Assembly (NCBI GenBank): GCA_944392985.1
Contig: CALXYL010000001.1
Coordinates: 62,001 to 126,000, forward strand
Length of the DNA: 64,000 nt
From: an uncultured Spirochaetaceae bacterium
GTDB lineage: Bacteria; Spirochaetota; Spirochaetia; Sphaerochaetales; Sphaerochaetaceae
Direction of reading: 5' to 3'
Shown: piece after piece, positions 7,657 to 18,900 of the stretch
Layout: every line of letters starts with the position of its first letter
Position numbering within the stretch: the stretch's first letter is position 1
Position numbers and translations under genes: made by a program
The notes under the pieces: model-generated
Database searches by the model: none
Seen by the model: only the letters and a program-made list of their open reading frames with translations
What the model was told of the DNA's origin: nothing

Positions 7657-8997
7657 CTAATTGAGTGCCTTACGGCGTATCCAATGTCCGCTTCTGTAGA
7701 ATGAAACGGAGATGAGGGTTCCGACAGCCCATCCAATCGGCCAGCTGAGCCATATGCCAACAGATCCAAGCACAGCAGAGAGAATGAAGGCAAGGACGAC
7801 ACGGAGGATGAGATCGGAGAATGTCGCGATCATGAATGGGAGCATGTCCCCGGCACCGCGCAGTATTGCATCGGTGATGAGTTTCACCATCACGATGAGA
7901 TAGAAGGGGGAGACTATCATGAGGAACCTCATTCCTTCCTGATGTGCTGCCGTGGCTTCAGAGTTCATGAAGAGCAGGAGAATGAAGCGTCCGAGCGTAA
8001 TGAAGAGGATGGATGAGGCAATGGAGAATATGCCTCCCATAAGAAGTCCTTCCTTCCTCCCTTCCTTGACCCTGTCGATCCTCCCTGCGCCGAAGTTCTG
8101 GGCACCGAAGCTAGAGATGCCATTGCCGATTGTTGATATCGAGGTGATGACCATGTTGTTCAGCTTGATGGCCGCAGCGTACCCAGCCATCACCGATGCA
8201 CCGAAGCTGTTCACAACGCTTTGGATGAGGATGTTCCCCACTGAGACGAATGACTGCTGAAGGATCGAGGGGACCGCGATGAGGGTTATCTGACGAAGGA
8301 TCCTGAAAGAGAAGAGCGGCGCCTTCTCATCGTTTTCACCAACGGATCCAAGTCTCCTGATCAGCGCACAAAATGCAAGGATGCTGCTGATTCCCTGGCA
8401 AATGAATGTCGCCCAGGCAACGCCGTCAACACCCATTCCGAAGGCAGTGACGAAGAGTATGTCCATTCCGATGTTGGCGGTGGAGGAGAATGCCAGGAAT
8501 ATGAACGGAGTGCGGCTGTCTCCCATTGCTGTGAAGATCCCCGTCGAGATGTTGTAAAGGAAGAGGAATATGAGGCCGTAGATGTAGATGTCGAGGTACT
8601 CTGCGCTCATTGCCATAAGATCCGGTGGGGTGTTGATCGCCTCAAGCAGAGGATCTGTAAGGAGAAGGCCTATAGCAGTCAGAAGGATGGAGAGCACTGC
8701 GGCGGAAATGAATGTCGTTGTGATCGCGCTCTTCATCTCCTTTTTCCTTCCAGCCCCGAAATACTGTGAAACGACGACTGACGATCCCATGTTCGAGCCG
8801 AAGGCGAATGCGATGAAGATCAGAGTGATCTCATATGAGTTACCGACAGCGGCAAGGGCCTCGGAGCCTATGAACTTGCCGGCGACAAGACTGTCTGCGA
8901 TATTGTACAGCTGCTGGAAGAGCATCGAGCCAAGAAGCGGCAGTGTGAAACGCCAGATGATCGGCCTGATGCTCCCTTGTGTAAGATCCCTGTTCAC
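7657..8997 (-). CDS. MATE family efflux transporter
   Basis: A membrane protein of about 446 residues with twelve hydrophobic segments in two repeated halves, as in the DinF/NorM group of MATE exporters, which use Na+ or H+ gradients to expel organic cations and drugs. The N-terminus (NRDLTQGSIRPIIWRFTLPLL) fits the family pattern. The frame is open to a GTG at 9015, but I place the start at the GTG at 8995-8997. A promoter (TTGACC, 17 nt, TACACT at 9034-9006) reads into this gene, and its predicted +1 lies two bases before that codon, so a start at 9015 would be upstream of transcription. No Shine-Dalgarno sequence is present for either. The GltD-like gene follows 18 nt downstream. Confidence 0.85.
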   Translation of the reverse strand: MNRDLTQGSIRPIIWRFTLPLLGSMLFQQLYNIADSLVAGKFIGSEALAAVGNSYEITLIFIAFAFGSNMGSSVVVSQYFGAGRKKEMKSAITTTFISAAVLSILLTAIGLLLTDPLLEAINTPPDLMAMSAEYLDIYIYGLIFLFLYNISTGIFTAMGDSRTPFIFLAFSSTANIGMDILFVTAFGMGVDGVAWATFICQGISSILAFCALIRRLGSVGENDEKAPLFSFRILRQITLIAVPSILQQSFVSVGNILIQSVVNSFGASVMAGYAAAIKLNNMVITSISTIGNGISSFGAQNFGAGRIDRVKEGRKEGLLMGGIFSIASSILFITLGRFILLLFMNSEATAAHQEGMRFLMIVSPFYLIVMVKLITDAILRGAGDMLPFMIATFSDLILRVVLAFILSAVLGSVGIWLSWPIGWAVGTLISVSFYRSGHWIRRKALN

Positions 8998-9005
8998 GGA
9001 CGGCG

Positions 9006-9034
9006 AGTGTATCACTATCGTCGTGTTCGGTCAA
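9006..9034 (-). promoter_or_regulatory. Candidate promoter of the MATE gene, near-leaderless
   Basis: On the minus strand TTGACC (9034-9029), a 17-nt spacer and TACACT (9011-9006). The predicted +1 is at 8999, two bases before the GTG at 8997. The box falls inside the longest reading frame and therefore argues for the shorter start. Confidence 0.45.
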
Positions 9035-9039
9035 AGAGA

Positions 9040-9068
9040 GGGCCGCCCAGCCAGGAGGTGAGCAGCCC
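9040..9068 (-). terminator. Possible terminator after the P-type ATPase gene
   Basis: On the minus strand GGGCTGC (9068-9062) can pair with GCGGCCC (9046-9040), a 7-bp stem with one G-U pair and a 15-nt loop. It is followed by TCTCTTTGAC. The loop is long and the T-run short, so this is a weak call. It lies between the ATPase stop and the promoter of the MATE gene. Confidence 0.4.
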
Positions 9069-9075
9069 TTGATCG

Positions 9076-11727
9076 TCAGTTCTTCTTCTTGGCAATCGCT
9101 CTCTGCACTGCTTTCTGGATCTCGACGATCGGGATCATCAGGACAGCGATCAGAAGCGCGATCACGAACTCAATCAGTGAGATATGAGCAAAGTGGAATG
9201 CGTTGCTGAGGAAGGGGATGTAGAGCACTGCAAGCGTCAGCACGAATGCGCCGATGAGCGTGCCGTAGAGTATCCTGTTGTGTCCCTTAGTCCTGAAAAG
9301 CGACTTGTCCAGCGATCTCATGTTGAAGGAGTGGAAGAGCTCCGCCATCGAGAGCGTGAGGAATGCCATGGTCATGCCATCTTCGCTCGATACCCCGAAA
9401 TGGAATGCGCCATTCTCGAAGATCTCGCCGATGAAGTAGGAAAGCAAGGTGATGATAGCGAGAGCCGTGCCCTGTATGATGCAGTTCACGCCAAGCCCAC
9501 CTGCGAAAAGGCCCTCCTTCGATGAGCGGGGCGGGCGCTCCATGATATCCTCCTCGCCCTGTTCCATTCCAAGACCGACAGCGGGGAAGCAGTCGGTGAT
9601 GAGGTTGATCCAGAGAAGGTGGGCCGGCTTGAGAAGCGTGATCCCGACCATTGAAGCGATGAATACCGATATGACCTCCGCGAGATTTGAGGAGAGCAGG
9701 AACTGGATCGCCTTGCGGATATTGTCATAGATCTTCCTGCCCTCTTCGACAGCGACGACAATCGTGGCGAAGTTGTCATCTGCAAGGACCATGTCAGCGA
9801 CGTTCTTCGTGACATCCGTACCTGTGATTCCCATTCCCACGCCGATGTCTGCATTCTTAATCGATGGGGCATCGTTGACACCGTCACCAGTCATCGCGGT
9901 AATCATCCCAGCCTGCTGCCAGCCCTTGACGATCCTTACCTTGTGCTCAGGCTGCACGCGGGCGTAGATGGAATACTTCCTGATGCTCTTCTGGAACTCC
10001 TCATCGGAGAGCTTATCAAGCTCAGCGCCTGTGATCGCCTCGCTCCTGTCCTTCACGATCCCCAGCTCCTTGCCGATGGCAACTGCCGTGTCGATGTGGT
10101 CACCTGTGATCATGATCGGGCGGATTCCCGCGCTCCGGCATTCCTTGATTGCATCCTTCACTTCAGGACGCACAGGATCGATCATCCCTGTTAGGCCAAG
10201 GAATACAAGATCATGCTCAAGCGAGGCGGGACTCTGGTTCTCGGGAACGGTATCGAGCTTCCTCATAGCACCTGCAAGCACCCTCAGCGCCTTGTCAGCG
10301 AAGTCCTTGTTTGCCTTGAGGATCGCCTCCCTGTCCTTATCAGTCAGATCGCGGACGTTGCCATTGGAATAGATGGAGGTACATTTCGAGAGGAGGACGT
10401 CAGGCGCACCTTTCGTGAACTGCACATAGCCACCTTCGGGAGTGGTGTGGATGGTGCTCATCATCTTCCTCTCGCTGTCGAAGGGGGCCTCCCCGACGCG
10501 TCTGTAGGATCCTGTTTCCAGGAAGTCCTTGTTGATCTCCATCGAGACCGCCCAGTTGACGAGCGCAGCCTCAGTAGGTTCTCCCTCAGCCTTGAGCTCG
10601 CTGTTGAGATGCGCATCGGAGCAGAGTGCCATTGCCTCCGCAAGGAGCTTCTTGTCATCCCCATAGGCATCGACGACAGTCATCCTGTTCTGCGTGAGGG
10701 TGCCTGTCTTATCGGAACAGATGACCTCGGTGCAGCCAAGGGTCTCCACAGCTGTGAGCTTGCGGATGATCGCCTTCTTGCGGCTCATCTTCGTCACACC
10801 GATCGAGAGGACGATTGTGACGACGGCCGCAAGGCCTTCAGGAATCGCGGCGACCGCCAGCGAGACTGCGACCATGAACGTGTCGAGAACTCCAGCAAGG
10901 TGGATGTCTCCAGCTATCGACATCCTTATCAGGTTGACGGCGAACATGAACACACAGATTCCGAGGACAAGCCATGTAAGTACCTTCGAGAGCTGGTTCA
11001 GCTTCCTCTGCAGCGGTGTCTCGTTGTCTGCCGCATCGGAGAGGGCAGTGGCGATCTTGCCCATCTCTGTTTTCATCCCCGTTGATACAACAACTGCCTC
11101 TCCTCGGCCATAGACGATCGTGGAGCCCATGTAGACCATGTTCCTCCTGTCTCCGAGAGGGATCTCGCTGCCTGTCAGGGTGTCGGCTGTCTTGTCCACA
11201 GGCACCGACTCTCCGGTAAGCGCGGCTTCCTCAGCCTTCATCGACGCAGAGAGGAGGATCCTCGCATCTGCCGGGACGCTGTCTCCGGCCTCTAGCTCTA
11301 TGATATCGCCGGGAACGAGCTCCTCGCTTTCGACTGTGATGAGCTTTCCGTCCCTCCGGACCTTCGACTTCGCTTTCGACATGTTCTGCAGCGCCTCGAT
11401 GGCCTTCTCGGCCTTGGACTCCTGCACCACGCCGAGAACTGCATTGATGAGAACGACGATGAGGATGATCACAGCATCCGACCATTCCGTCTCTCCGGAT
11501 GCTGCCGATGTTACGACGGACAGCACCGCCGCTATCATGAGGATGATCAGCATCGGATCGGAGAGCTCTCCGATGAACTTCTTCAGAAGGCTGTCCTTCT
11601 TCCTTTCCTCCAGTTTGTTAGGACCATGCTCGGAAAGCCTTCTGCTGGCTTCTTCCGCGGCAAGTCCGCTCCTGGAGGTACCAAGTGATGCAATGACATC
11701 ATCCTGCGACTGTAGGTATTCCTTCAT
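9076..11727 (-). CDS. Calcium-transporting P-type ATPase (P2 type)
   Basis: An 883-residue cation pump. The actuator domain has TGES, the phosphorylation motif DKTGT has its aspartate at residue 339, and the hinge carries TGDGVNDAP. Ca2+-coordinating segments resembling SERCA/PMCA are visible: PEGL in M4, NLAE in M5 and NLITD in M6. This favours Ca2+ export over heavy-metal transport. An N-terminal cation-ATPase domain and C-terminal helices are both present, so the protein is full length. The start is the ATG at 11727, preceded by AGGAG at good spacing; a longer frame from 11763 lacks such a site. It stands alone, opposite in direction to the gene starting at 11845. Confidence 0.92.
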   Translation of the reverse strand: MKEYLQSQDDVIASLGTSRSGLAAEEASRRLSEHGPNKLEERKKDSLLKKFIGELSDPMLIILMIAAVLSVVTSAASGETEWSDAVIILIVVLINAVLGVVQESKAEKAIEALQNMSKAKSKVRRDGKLITVESEELVPGDIIELEAGDSVPADARILLSASMKAEEAALTGESVPVDKTADTLTGSEIPLGDRRNMVYMGSTIVYGRGEAVVVSTGMKTEMGKIATALSDAADNETPLQRKLNQLSKVLTWLVLGICVFMFAVNLIRMSIAGDIHLAGVLDTFMVAVSLAVAAIPEGLAAVVTIVLSIGVTKMSRKKAIIRKLTAVETLGCTEVICSDKTGTLTQNRMTVVDAYGDDKKLLAEAMALCSDAHLNSELKAEGEPTEAALVNWAVSMEINKDFLETGSYRRVGEAPFDSERKMMSTIHTTPEGGYVQFTKGAPDVLLSKCTSIYSNGNVRDLTDKDREAILKANKDFADKALRVLAGAMRKLDTVPENQSPASLEHDLVFLGLTGMIDPVRPEVKDAIKECRSAGIRPIMITGDHIDTAVAIGKELGIVKDRSEAITGAELDKLSDEEFQKSIRKYSIYARVQPEHKVRIVKGWQQAGMITAMTGDGVNDAPSIKNADIGVGMGITGTDVTKNVADMVLADDNFATIVVAVEEGRKIYDNIRKAIQFLLSSNLAEVISVFIASMVGITLLKPAHLLWINLITDCFPAVGLGMEQGEEDIMERPPRSSKEGLFAGGLGVNCIIQGTALAIITLLSYFIGEIFENGAFHFGVSSEDGMTMAFLTLSMAELFHSFNMRSLDKSLFRTKGHNRILYGTLIGAFVLTLAVLYIPFLSNAFHFAHISLIEFVIALLIAVLMIPIVEIQKAVQRAIAKKKN

Positions 11728-11806
11728 ATGCTTGGCTCCTGTTTTCAGTGTACAGAGAAGCATAGCATTGTTTCATTCCATTGGTTAAGCGGTTGATCCA
11801 TGCATC

Positions 11807-11836
11807 GTGACTATATCGTCGGTTTCAGTCTATAAT
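11807..11836 (+). promoter_or_regulatory. Promoter of the YhcH-like/ispG/uvrA operon
   Basis: GTGACT at 11807-11812, an 18-nt spacer and a perfect TATAAT at 11831-11836. The predicted +1 (11843) is two bases before the ATG at 11845, with no room for a Shine-Dalgarno sequence, so the message would be essentially leaderless. Confidence 0.5.
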
Positions 11837-11844
11837 ATCGGCAT

Positions 11845-12177
11845 ATGGTCATTGATGATATCCGGCGCATTGGAGCATATTATCCTCTCGATGAATCCCT
11901 GAAAGGGATTTCCTCTGCATCCGCGGATGATATCCCGGTTTTCCACAGCTTCTCCGTTGACAGGGAGCATACTGTCGTATTCACCGTTGAGCGTGGATCC
12001 CTTCTGGCCTCAACCGGGTGGAGGGAAACGCCTGAGGCGATGGAAGCGACAGCTGCCGTGCGCGTCATGCCTGGCTCATTCGCTCTGTATCTGCCGGGGG
12101 AACCCTTCCTCGTGAAGGCGGGAACAGAGGACACGGAAGCGACGATGCGGATAGTAGGTATGGAAAATGGAAGCTAG
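11845..12177 (+). CDS. Small YhcH/YjgK/YiaL-like protein (tentative)
   Basis: A 110-residue protein made mostly of beta-strands. The segment GSFALYLPGEPFLVKAG near the C-terminus resembles the conserved C-terminal strand of the YhcH/YjgK/YiaL cupin-like family, where a histidine normally follows the Pro-Gly pair; here that position is Phe. The usual length is about 150 residues, so this copy lacks part of the N-terminal region, and any metal site is probably altered. Function is unknown: family members are linked to sugar or sialic acid metabolism, but nothing nearby supports that. It overlaps ispG by 11 bp and is the first gene of the ispG-uvrA-lptD unit. The family assignment is uncertain. 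Confidence 0.5.
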   Translation: MVIDDIRRIGAYYPLDESLKGISSASADDIPVFHSFSVDREHTVVFTVERGSLLASTGWRETPEAMEATAAVRVMPGSFALYLPGEPFLVKAGTEDTEATMRIVGMENGS

Positions 12178-13195
12178 GGCAGGAAACCTCATCATAGGAG
12201 GCAATCATCCAGTCAGTGTACAGACGATGTATGATTCCTCCCTTCAGGGCATTGATCCGGTATTGATAATCGAAAGGATTTCATCACTGCATGCTCTTGG
12301 CTGTGATGCGATCCGCTTCAGTTTCATCTCTCACGATGATGCAGCTCCTTTTGGATATATTGCATCGCATTCCCCGATACCAGTCATTGCTGATATCCAC
12401 TTTGACTGGAAGATGGCTCTGCTCGCTCTTAAGGCGGGAGCTCATAAGATCAGGATCAATCCCGGGAACATAGGGGCGAAGTGGAAGACTGAGGAGGTCG
12501 TCAGGGCCGCAGCGGGATGCGGGGCTGCGATACGCATCGGTCTGAACTCCGGCTCGCTTCCGGTAATGGAGGAAGGAGAGGGGGAAGCTGAGGCGATGGT
12601 ACGTACCGCGCTTGAATACCTTGACTGGTTCCAGGGATGGGGTTTCAGCAATACCGTCGTGTCGCTTAAGTCGTCTGATGTGGCAGAGACAGTGAAAGCC
12701 GCGAGGCTCTTCTCAGCCTCATCTGATTATCCTCAGCACATCGGCGTCACTGAAGCGGGTTCACCTGTGATATCGGCAGTGCGCTCCACATGGGCGCTGG
12801 GAACCCTGCTTTCGGAGGGGATAGGAAGCACGATACGGGTCTCCATGACCGGGGATATGGAGGATGAGGTCATAGCGGGTGCGGAGCTTCTTCGGACGCT
12901 TGGCCTCAGGAAAAGAGGTGTCAGGATCATCTCCTGTCCGAGATGCGGACGCCATGCGTTCGATACCATTGCATTTGAGAAGAAGGTCAGAAGGCGGCTT
13001 CTTTCCCTTGATAAGGACATCTCCGTCGCTATAATGGGATGCCTTGTCAATGGACCGGGGGAGGCAAAGGGCGCTGATTATGCTATCACGGGCATGAAGG
13101 ACAAGGTATATCTATACAGGAAGGGGAAGCTGATCGGATCCGTTGAGGAAGCGGATGCAGAAGAGGCACTCTTCGAGGCGATAGGGAATGAATGA
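12167..13195 (+). CDS. ispG: 4-hydroxy-3-methylbut-2-enyl diphosphate synthase (flavodoxin/ferredoxin)
   Basis: A 342-residue enzyme of the non-mevalonate (MEP) isoprenoid pathway. It reductively converts the cyclic diphosphate MEcPP to HMBPP, using a [4Fe-4S] cluster. The N-terminal TIM-barrel part is recognisable ([32 protein letters not shown]). The C-terminal cluster domain carries the cysteines in ISCPRCGR and [16 protein letters not shown]. The length is normal for the bacterial form without an insert domain. It needs an electron donor; the flavodoxin-like gene at 26198 is one candidate, but this is inference. Its ATG lies inside the end of the YhcH-like gene, and its last bases overlap the uvrA start by 8 bp. 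Confidence 0.95.
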   Translation: MEARAGNLIIGGNHPVSVQTMYDSSLQGIDPVLIIERISSLHALGCDAIRFSFISHDDAAPFGYIASHSPIPVIADIHFDWKMALLALKAGAHKIRINPGNIGAKWKTEEVVRAAAGCGAAIRIGLNSGSLPVMEEGEGEAEAMVRTALEYLDWFQGWGFSNTVVSLKSSDVAETVKAARLFSASSDYPQHIGVTEAGSPVISAVRSTWALGTLLSEGIGSTIRVSMTGDMEDEVIAGAELLRTLGLRKRGVRIISCPRCGRHAFDTIAFEKKVRRRLLSLDKDISVAIMGCLVNGPGEAKGADYAITGMKDKVYLYRKGKLIGSVEEADAEEALFEAIGNE

Positions 13196-15995
13196 CAGGA
13201 TTATAATCAGAGGAGCAAGGGAACATAATCTGAGGAATATCGATCTGGAGATTCCGAAGGATTCCCTTGTCGTCATCTCCGGCCTTTCGGGTTCCGGCAA
13301 GAGCTCTCTTGCCTTTGATACGATCTTTGCCGAGGGGCAGAGGAGATACATTGAATCGCTTTCGAGCTATGCGAGGATGTTCCTTGGCAGGATGGACAAG
13401 CCCGATGTCGACTCCATAGAGGGTCTTTCCCCTGCAATAGCGATTGAGCAGAAGTCGACGAACAGGAATCCACGTTCCACTGTCGGGACTGTCACGGAAA
13501 TATATGACTACTACCGCCTGCTCTGGGCACGTATCGGGCATAAGCACTGCCCGAAGTGCGGACGTGAGATAACAGAGATGTCCGTTGATCAGATCATCGA
13601 CATAATCTTCTCACATCCCGAGGGAGGACGCCTGATGATCCTCGCTCCTGTTGCAAGGGGGAAGAAGGGAGAGTTCCGCAATACGCTTGAGGAAGCGCTG
13701 AAGCTAGGCTATCTGCGCGCTGAGATCGATGGGAAGCTGTACAGCCTCGATGAATCCATCCCTCAGCTTGAGAAGAAGGTCAAGCATAACGTCTCAATCC
13801 TCATAGACAGAGTCAGGAACGAACGATCCGACAGGACGAGGATCTCCGATGCAGTCGAGCATGCCTTCGCAATAGCCAACGGGCTTGTCGAGGTGAACTA
13901 CTTCGACGAGGGCAGAAGCGAGATCTACAGCGAGAAGAACAGCTGTCCTGATTGCGGCATAACGATTCCCGAGATAGAGCCGCGCTTCTTCTCGTTCAAT
14001 TCCCCGTTCGGGGCATGTCCTGAATGCAATGGAATCGGTTCCAGGAAGGAATTCGATCCAAAGAAGATCATCCCTGACAGATCCCTTTCCTACAATCAGG
14101 GCGCGATAAGGACACATCGGCCTGATGCGGCTTACTACAGATCGGGAATAGAGGCGCTGTACAAGCACTATGGATACTCGATGGATACACCGATCGAGAA
14201 GCTGCCTGAGGAATTCGTCAATATACTCCTCTATGGCGGAGGAGATCGTTTCTCATATACTTACCAGGGGACAAGCGACAGGAAGACGGTTGAGTTCCGC
14301 GGAATCATCACAGAGCTTGAGAGGAGATACTACGAGACGCAGTCGATGAACATCCGCATGTGGCTCGATTCATTCCGCGAGGACATAGTCTGTCCTGCAT
14401 GCCATGGGGACCGTCTCAGGAAGGAGGCGCTTTCCGTCTACGTTGGAGGGATGAACATCATCGATGCGACGAAGATGTCCGTATCGAAGACGATGGAGTT
14501 CTTCGCATCCCTTGACCTTACTCCGACAGAGAAGGAGATTGCGAAGGATATCCTGAAGGAGATCAATGCGCGTCTCAGGTTCCTCAGGGATGTCGGACTG
14601 GGGTATCTGACACTCTATAGGGCTGCGGCGACCCTTTCCGGCGGCGAGGCACAGCGTATCAGGCTCGCAACCCAGATCGGGTCTGCTCTCACCGGAGTGC
14701 TATATGTCCTTGATGAGCCATCAATCGGACTTCATCAGCGCGATAACCAGAAGCTGATCGATACGCTGAAGAAACTAAGGGATCTCGGCAACACAGTCAT
14801 TGTCGTTGAGCACGATGAGGATACGATCAGGGAAGCTGATTACGTCGTTGATCTCGGTCCCGGGGCAGGGGAAAGAGGCGGAGCTGTCATTGCCAAGGGA
14901 ACGCCTGGTGAGATCGAGTGCAATCCGGAATCGATAACAGGACGATTCCTTTCAGGTATGCTGACTATCCCGGTTCCGAAGAGGAGGAAGGGCAATGGCA
15001 GGCATATCAGGATCACTGGATGCCGGAAGAACAACCTCCGTTCGATCGATGTTGATATCCCCCTCGGTGAGTTCGTCGTCATAACAGGTGTATCGGGTTC
15101 GGGCAAATCAACATTCCTCAATGAGATACTCCTTCCTGCAGTCCAGCGGCGCCTTGCGAGGAAAAGCGATGATCATGATGGATATGAGACGCTGGAGGGA
15201 ACGGAGAACATCGACAAGGTGATCTCCATTGACCAGTCCCCGATCGGACGTACACCACGATCCAACCCCGCGACATACGTCGATCTCTTCACGCCTATCA
15301 GGGAGCTTTTCTCGCAGATGCCCGAAGCGAAGGCAAGGGGATACAGTGCCGGTCGCTTCTCATTCAATGTGCCTGGAGGACGCTGTGAGAACTGCTCTGG
15401 TGATGGTCAGCTGAAGATAGAGATGCATTTCCTTCCTGATGTATACGTCAAATGCGATGTATGCAATGGCAAGCGCTACAACAAGGAGACACTTTCCGTG
15501 ACATACAAGGGCAAGAATATCTCGGATGTCCTTGATATGACCGTGAGCGAGGCCCACTCCTTCTTCTCATCCCATCCGAAGATCATGCGGAAGCTCGACA
15601 CGCTGATGGCAGTCGGGCTGGATTACGTCCGCCTTGGGCAGAGTGCACTGACGCTCTCCGGGGGAGAGGCACAGCGTGTGAAACTCGCACTGGAGCTGTC
15701 TAAGGTCCAGACAGGACGTACGCTTTATGTGCTCGATGAGCCTACCACCGGACTTCATTTCGCCGATGTGAAGAAGCTGCTGGAGGTCCTTGAGAAGCTG
15801 GTTGAACAGGGAAACAGCGTCATATTGATCGAGCATAACCTTGATGTGATCAAGACTGCTGACTATATCATCGACCTTGGGCCAGATGGCGGTGATGATG
15901 GCGGTATGATAGTCGCGGAAGGTACGCCTGAGGAAGTCGCTGCAGTGCCCCAGAGCTATACTGGACAATATCTCAAGAGGTATCTGGATAAGTGA
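13188..15995 (+). CDS. uvrA: Excinuclease ABC subunit A
   Basis: A 935-residue damage-recognition ATPase of nucleotide excision repair. Two ABC ATPase modules are present: the first Walker [10 protein letters not shown] with signature [12 protein letters not shown], the second GVSGSGKST with [12 protein letters not shown]. Zinc-finger cysteine pairs appear near CPKCGRE and CPDCG in the first half and near CENCSG and CDVCNG in the second. The length matches the family (about 940). It works with UvrB and UvrC, which are not in this window. It is embedded in an overlapping run with ispG upstream and lptD downstream, so it is probably expressed constitutively with them. Confidence 0.98.
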   Translation: MNDRIIIRGAREHNLRNIDLEIPKDSLVVISGLSGSGKSSLAFDTIFAEGQRRYIESLSSYARMFLGRMDKPDVDSIEGLSPAIAIEQKSTNRNPRSTVGTVTEIYDYYRLLWARIGHKHCPKCGREITEMSVDQIIDIIFSHPEGGRLMILAPVARGKKGEFRNTLEEALKLGYLRAEIDGKLYSLDESIPQLEKKVKHNVSILIDRVRNERSDRTRISDAVEHAFAIANGLVEVNYFDEGRSEIYSEKNSCPDCGITIPEIEPRFFSFNSPFGACPECNGIGSRKEFDPKKIIPDRSLSYNQGAIRTHRPDAAYYRSGIEALYKHYGYSMDTPIEKLPEEFVNILLYGGGDRFSYTYQGTSDRKTVEFRGIITELERRYYETQSMNIRMWLDSFREDIVCPACHGDRLRKEALSVYVGGMNIIDATKMSVSKTMEFFASLDLTPTEKEIAKDILKEINARLRFLRDVGLGYLTLYRAAATLSGGEAQRIRLATQIGSALTGVLYVLDEPSIGLHQRDNQKLIDTLKKLRDLGNTVIVVEHDEDTIREADYVVDLGPGAGERGGAVIAKGTPGEIECNPESITGRFLSGMLTIPVPKRRKGNGRHIRITGCRKNNLRSIDVDIPLGEFVVITGVSGSGKSTFLNEILLPAVQRRLARKSDDHDGYETLEGTENIDKVISIDQSPIGRTPRSNPATYVDLFTPIRELFSQMPEAKARGYSAGRFSFNVPGGRCENCSGDGQLKIEMHFLPDVYVKCDVCNGKRYNKETLSVTYKGKNISDVLDMTVSEAHSFFSSHPKIMRKLDTLMAVGLDYVRLGQSALTLSGGEAQRVKLALELSKVQTGRTLYVLDEPTTGLHFADVKKLLEVLEKLVEQGNSVILIEHNLDVIKTADYIIDLGPDGGDDGGMIVAEGTPEEVAAVPQSYTGQYLKRYLDK

Positions 15996-18900
15996 AGCGT
16001 TTCCTCCTTCCCCTCATCATGCTTCTTTCCGCATCCTGGCTTTCCGCTCTCACGGCGCCGCAGATTTATTTCGCGGACGATGAAGAGCTGGAGAGCATGG
16101 CTGCGATGCGTGGCATAGAGGCGGAGGGAAGGAATGCCCTTCAGAGGGCGCTATATGAGGCGGAGGGTCTTGAGGGCTATAGTGAAAGCCTCCAGGGAGG
16201 TAGCGGTTATACCCTTTCCATTGAAAGCGCTGACGGCCTTTCACGGTCAGGAAGCCGTGTGATCCTCTCCGGTCGTGTCTCCCTCTCGATCACAGATGGA
16301 AGCACGAACTCCTCTCTTTCCGCCGATACGATCATCCTTGACATGGACAGAAGCATGCTCACCGCCCTTGGAGGGGTGTCCTATGATACTGATGATGAGA
16401 GCATCTCGATCCCTTCGATCACAGCTGATATCGTGACGCTCTCCTGGACAGAGGGAGGACTGATAGTAACAGATGCAACGACATCCACTGAAAGCGAGGG
16501 TGAGGACGGCACGATCACGATATACACGACCGGAGAGACACTCAGGTATTCAGCGGATGGGCAGATGCTCTATGAGGATGGATTCATCACCTCAAATCCA
16601 CGTCAGGCATACCTTTCGATCACAGCAGATGAGATTGCCATGCTCAGCGGTTCGGATATGTTCATCTCCAATGCATATCTCTCAATCGGAAGGGTTCCGC
16701 TTCTCTATCTGCCGTTCTTCTTCTTTCCAGGATCGCAGATCATAGGCAACCCGTCAGTTGGATTCTCGTCTGACCGCGGTGCATTCCTGAATACGACCTT
16801 TGAGATCATCGGAGAGGCAGAGAGCGTTTCAAAGGGAAGGGAAGGGGACAGCGGATCGTTCATGTCCATCCTCTCCTCATCAGGAAGCGATGATGAGCTT
16901 TATCCCGATGGCGCCTACTACAGCACCTCGGGCCATGTCTCCGATGCCGAGCGCTGGGCAAGGGAGACGGATTCATATATCGCGCTGATGGCTGATGCAT
17001 ATTCTGAAAGGGGCATCCACGCTGGAATCGACAGTGTTATCAATCTTCTTGACGGGAACCTGTCATTCTCATTCCTGGATGGAATAGCAGTGTCACCTGC
17101 ATCCTCATACTATAATGGCAAGTTCCGCTATTACGGACGCAATGAGATGTCATACAGGCATTCGGGCTTCAGTGCAAGGCTGTCCCTGCCGTTCTATTCG
17201 GACAGCAGGGTCATGAGGGATTATGCAGACAGGCTTACCGGCTTCTCCATCTTCTCCCTTGTCCAGACACCTGAGTTCCCGACTGCATACAATTCGACGG
17301 TGTCCTCGTTCTCACGCTCAATTGATATCGACTACAGGATGCCATCCGATCTTGCAGGCTCATTCGTCTCCTCCTTCTCCATCTCCGGGCTTTCTGCCGA
17401 GGCTGGGTATCGCTGGGATACATCCTCAAAGCGTTACTATATGGATGAAGCAGTGCTTCCTTCCTTCTCCGCATCGATCTCGGGAAAGCTCTTTGAGTTC
17501 GCTTCAAGCGTCGAAAATGCAGCGATCATCGAGAAGGAAGAGGTTGATATAACGGAGATACACCTTCTTTCCGATCCGCTGCTGTATGAGATCTACAGCG
17601 ATAATGAGAAGCGGGCTGAACGTACAGGAGAGGAACGGTACTCAATCTCAATGGGGTACTCGATTACCGAGAATCTCGATAACTCGTATGGCTTTGCAAA
17701 GGATGGAAGGAATGACGACAGCTCCTTCTCGACCTCGACATCGATGAAGCTGACGCTTTCGGCTGCGGCTGCGGACTATGCCTCGCTTGATGCCGTGTTC
17801 ACTCCTTCATACTCATATCTCTGGGAGGATGATGATAAGGCCGCAGCATATACGCATCGCGGGGCAGTGAACTCGGATATCACATTCTCTGTGCCATATC
17901 TGGGCATGCAGTACAGGATCGCATCCCGCCTTTTCAGCTACAGCGGGAAAGGGGAGAATGGAATCGAAACGGAGAGGGATATGCTCATTCCGGGATGGAA
18001 TGATGACACGATCACAAGCCATTCCATTTCGCTCCGCAGGTCATTTGAGGCGGACTGGGGCATAATAACGCCAGCGCTTGAGTATGTGCTTCCTCCACTT
18101 GCGGCTAAGCTGACTCCGCGCATTTCCTACAGCTATGGCCCGTTTGCGCTGTCATTCGGATGGCAGTTCCTTCAGGAGGAAGAGGATGCGATGCTCTCAA
18201 GCGATCTTGTCGAACTTTCCCTCGGATACAGCGGCACATACGTCACATCATCGCTTTCGATGCGCTACCAGAGCTCAGATTACGATCCGTCGGATTTCTG
18301 GAGCCCTCTCTATGGGGAGGCCTCGCTTTCGATGCGCACTGCGGACAGGAAATGGTCTGTCACGCAGTATGTTGACTATTACGCCTATTCCGATGGTGAG
18401 AGAAATGTGTTCGATTCGATACTGACAACGCTCCGGATTCCCTGCTTCAGCTTCTCAATCGAGTGGGATGGAAGCGCTTCGGAAATCTCATTCAAGGGCA
18501 TAGAGGCTCATCTTGATGTTGATTCGGCCTCCTTCCAGCTCTGGCGTGGAAGGCTTTACTTCTCCTTCGGTGTCGAGTCGGATTTCAGCTTCGATATCGA
18601 CAATCCTTATGCCTCCATGTTCACATTCACTCCGTCCATCACCTTCAGCATCGCGGAGTTCCTTGATTTCACATTCTCCTTCTCTTCCTCGAACAACGCA
18701 TTCTATGATTACTATGAGAGCGGGGATTTCTTCGGGAATCTCCTTTCGGATCTCATCAGATCATTTGATTTCCTGGGTGACGGCCGCACCAGGACGAATT
18801 TCGTCATGAGCGGCGCGAGCCTCGATATAGTCCACTATATGGATGACTGGGATCTGCACTGCAGGTACTCTGCAGAGATCCAGGTGAATGACAATGTATA

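Noticed and set aside
10213-11085. Open plus-strand frame of 290 codons inside the P-type ATPase gene
   Set aside because: It is antisense to a complete, well-motifed ATPase and has a low-information composition.
6397-11763. A defence island around the methyltransferase fusion
   Set aside because: The neighbours are a metal transporter, a flavoprotein, a MATE exporter and a Ca2+ pump; no nuclease, helicase or toxin-antitoxin gene is present.
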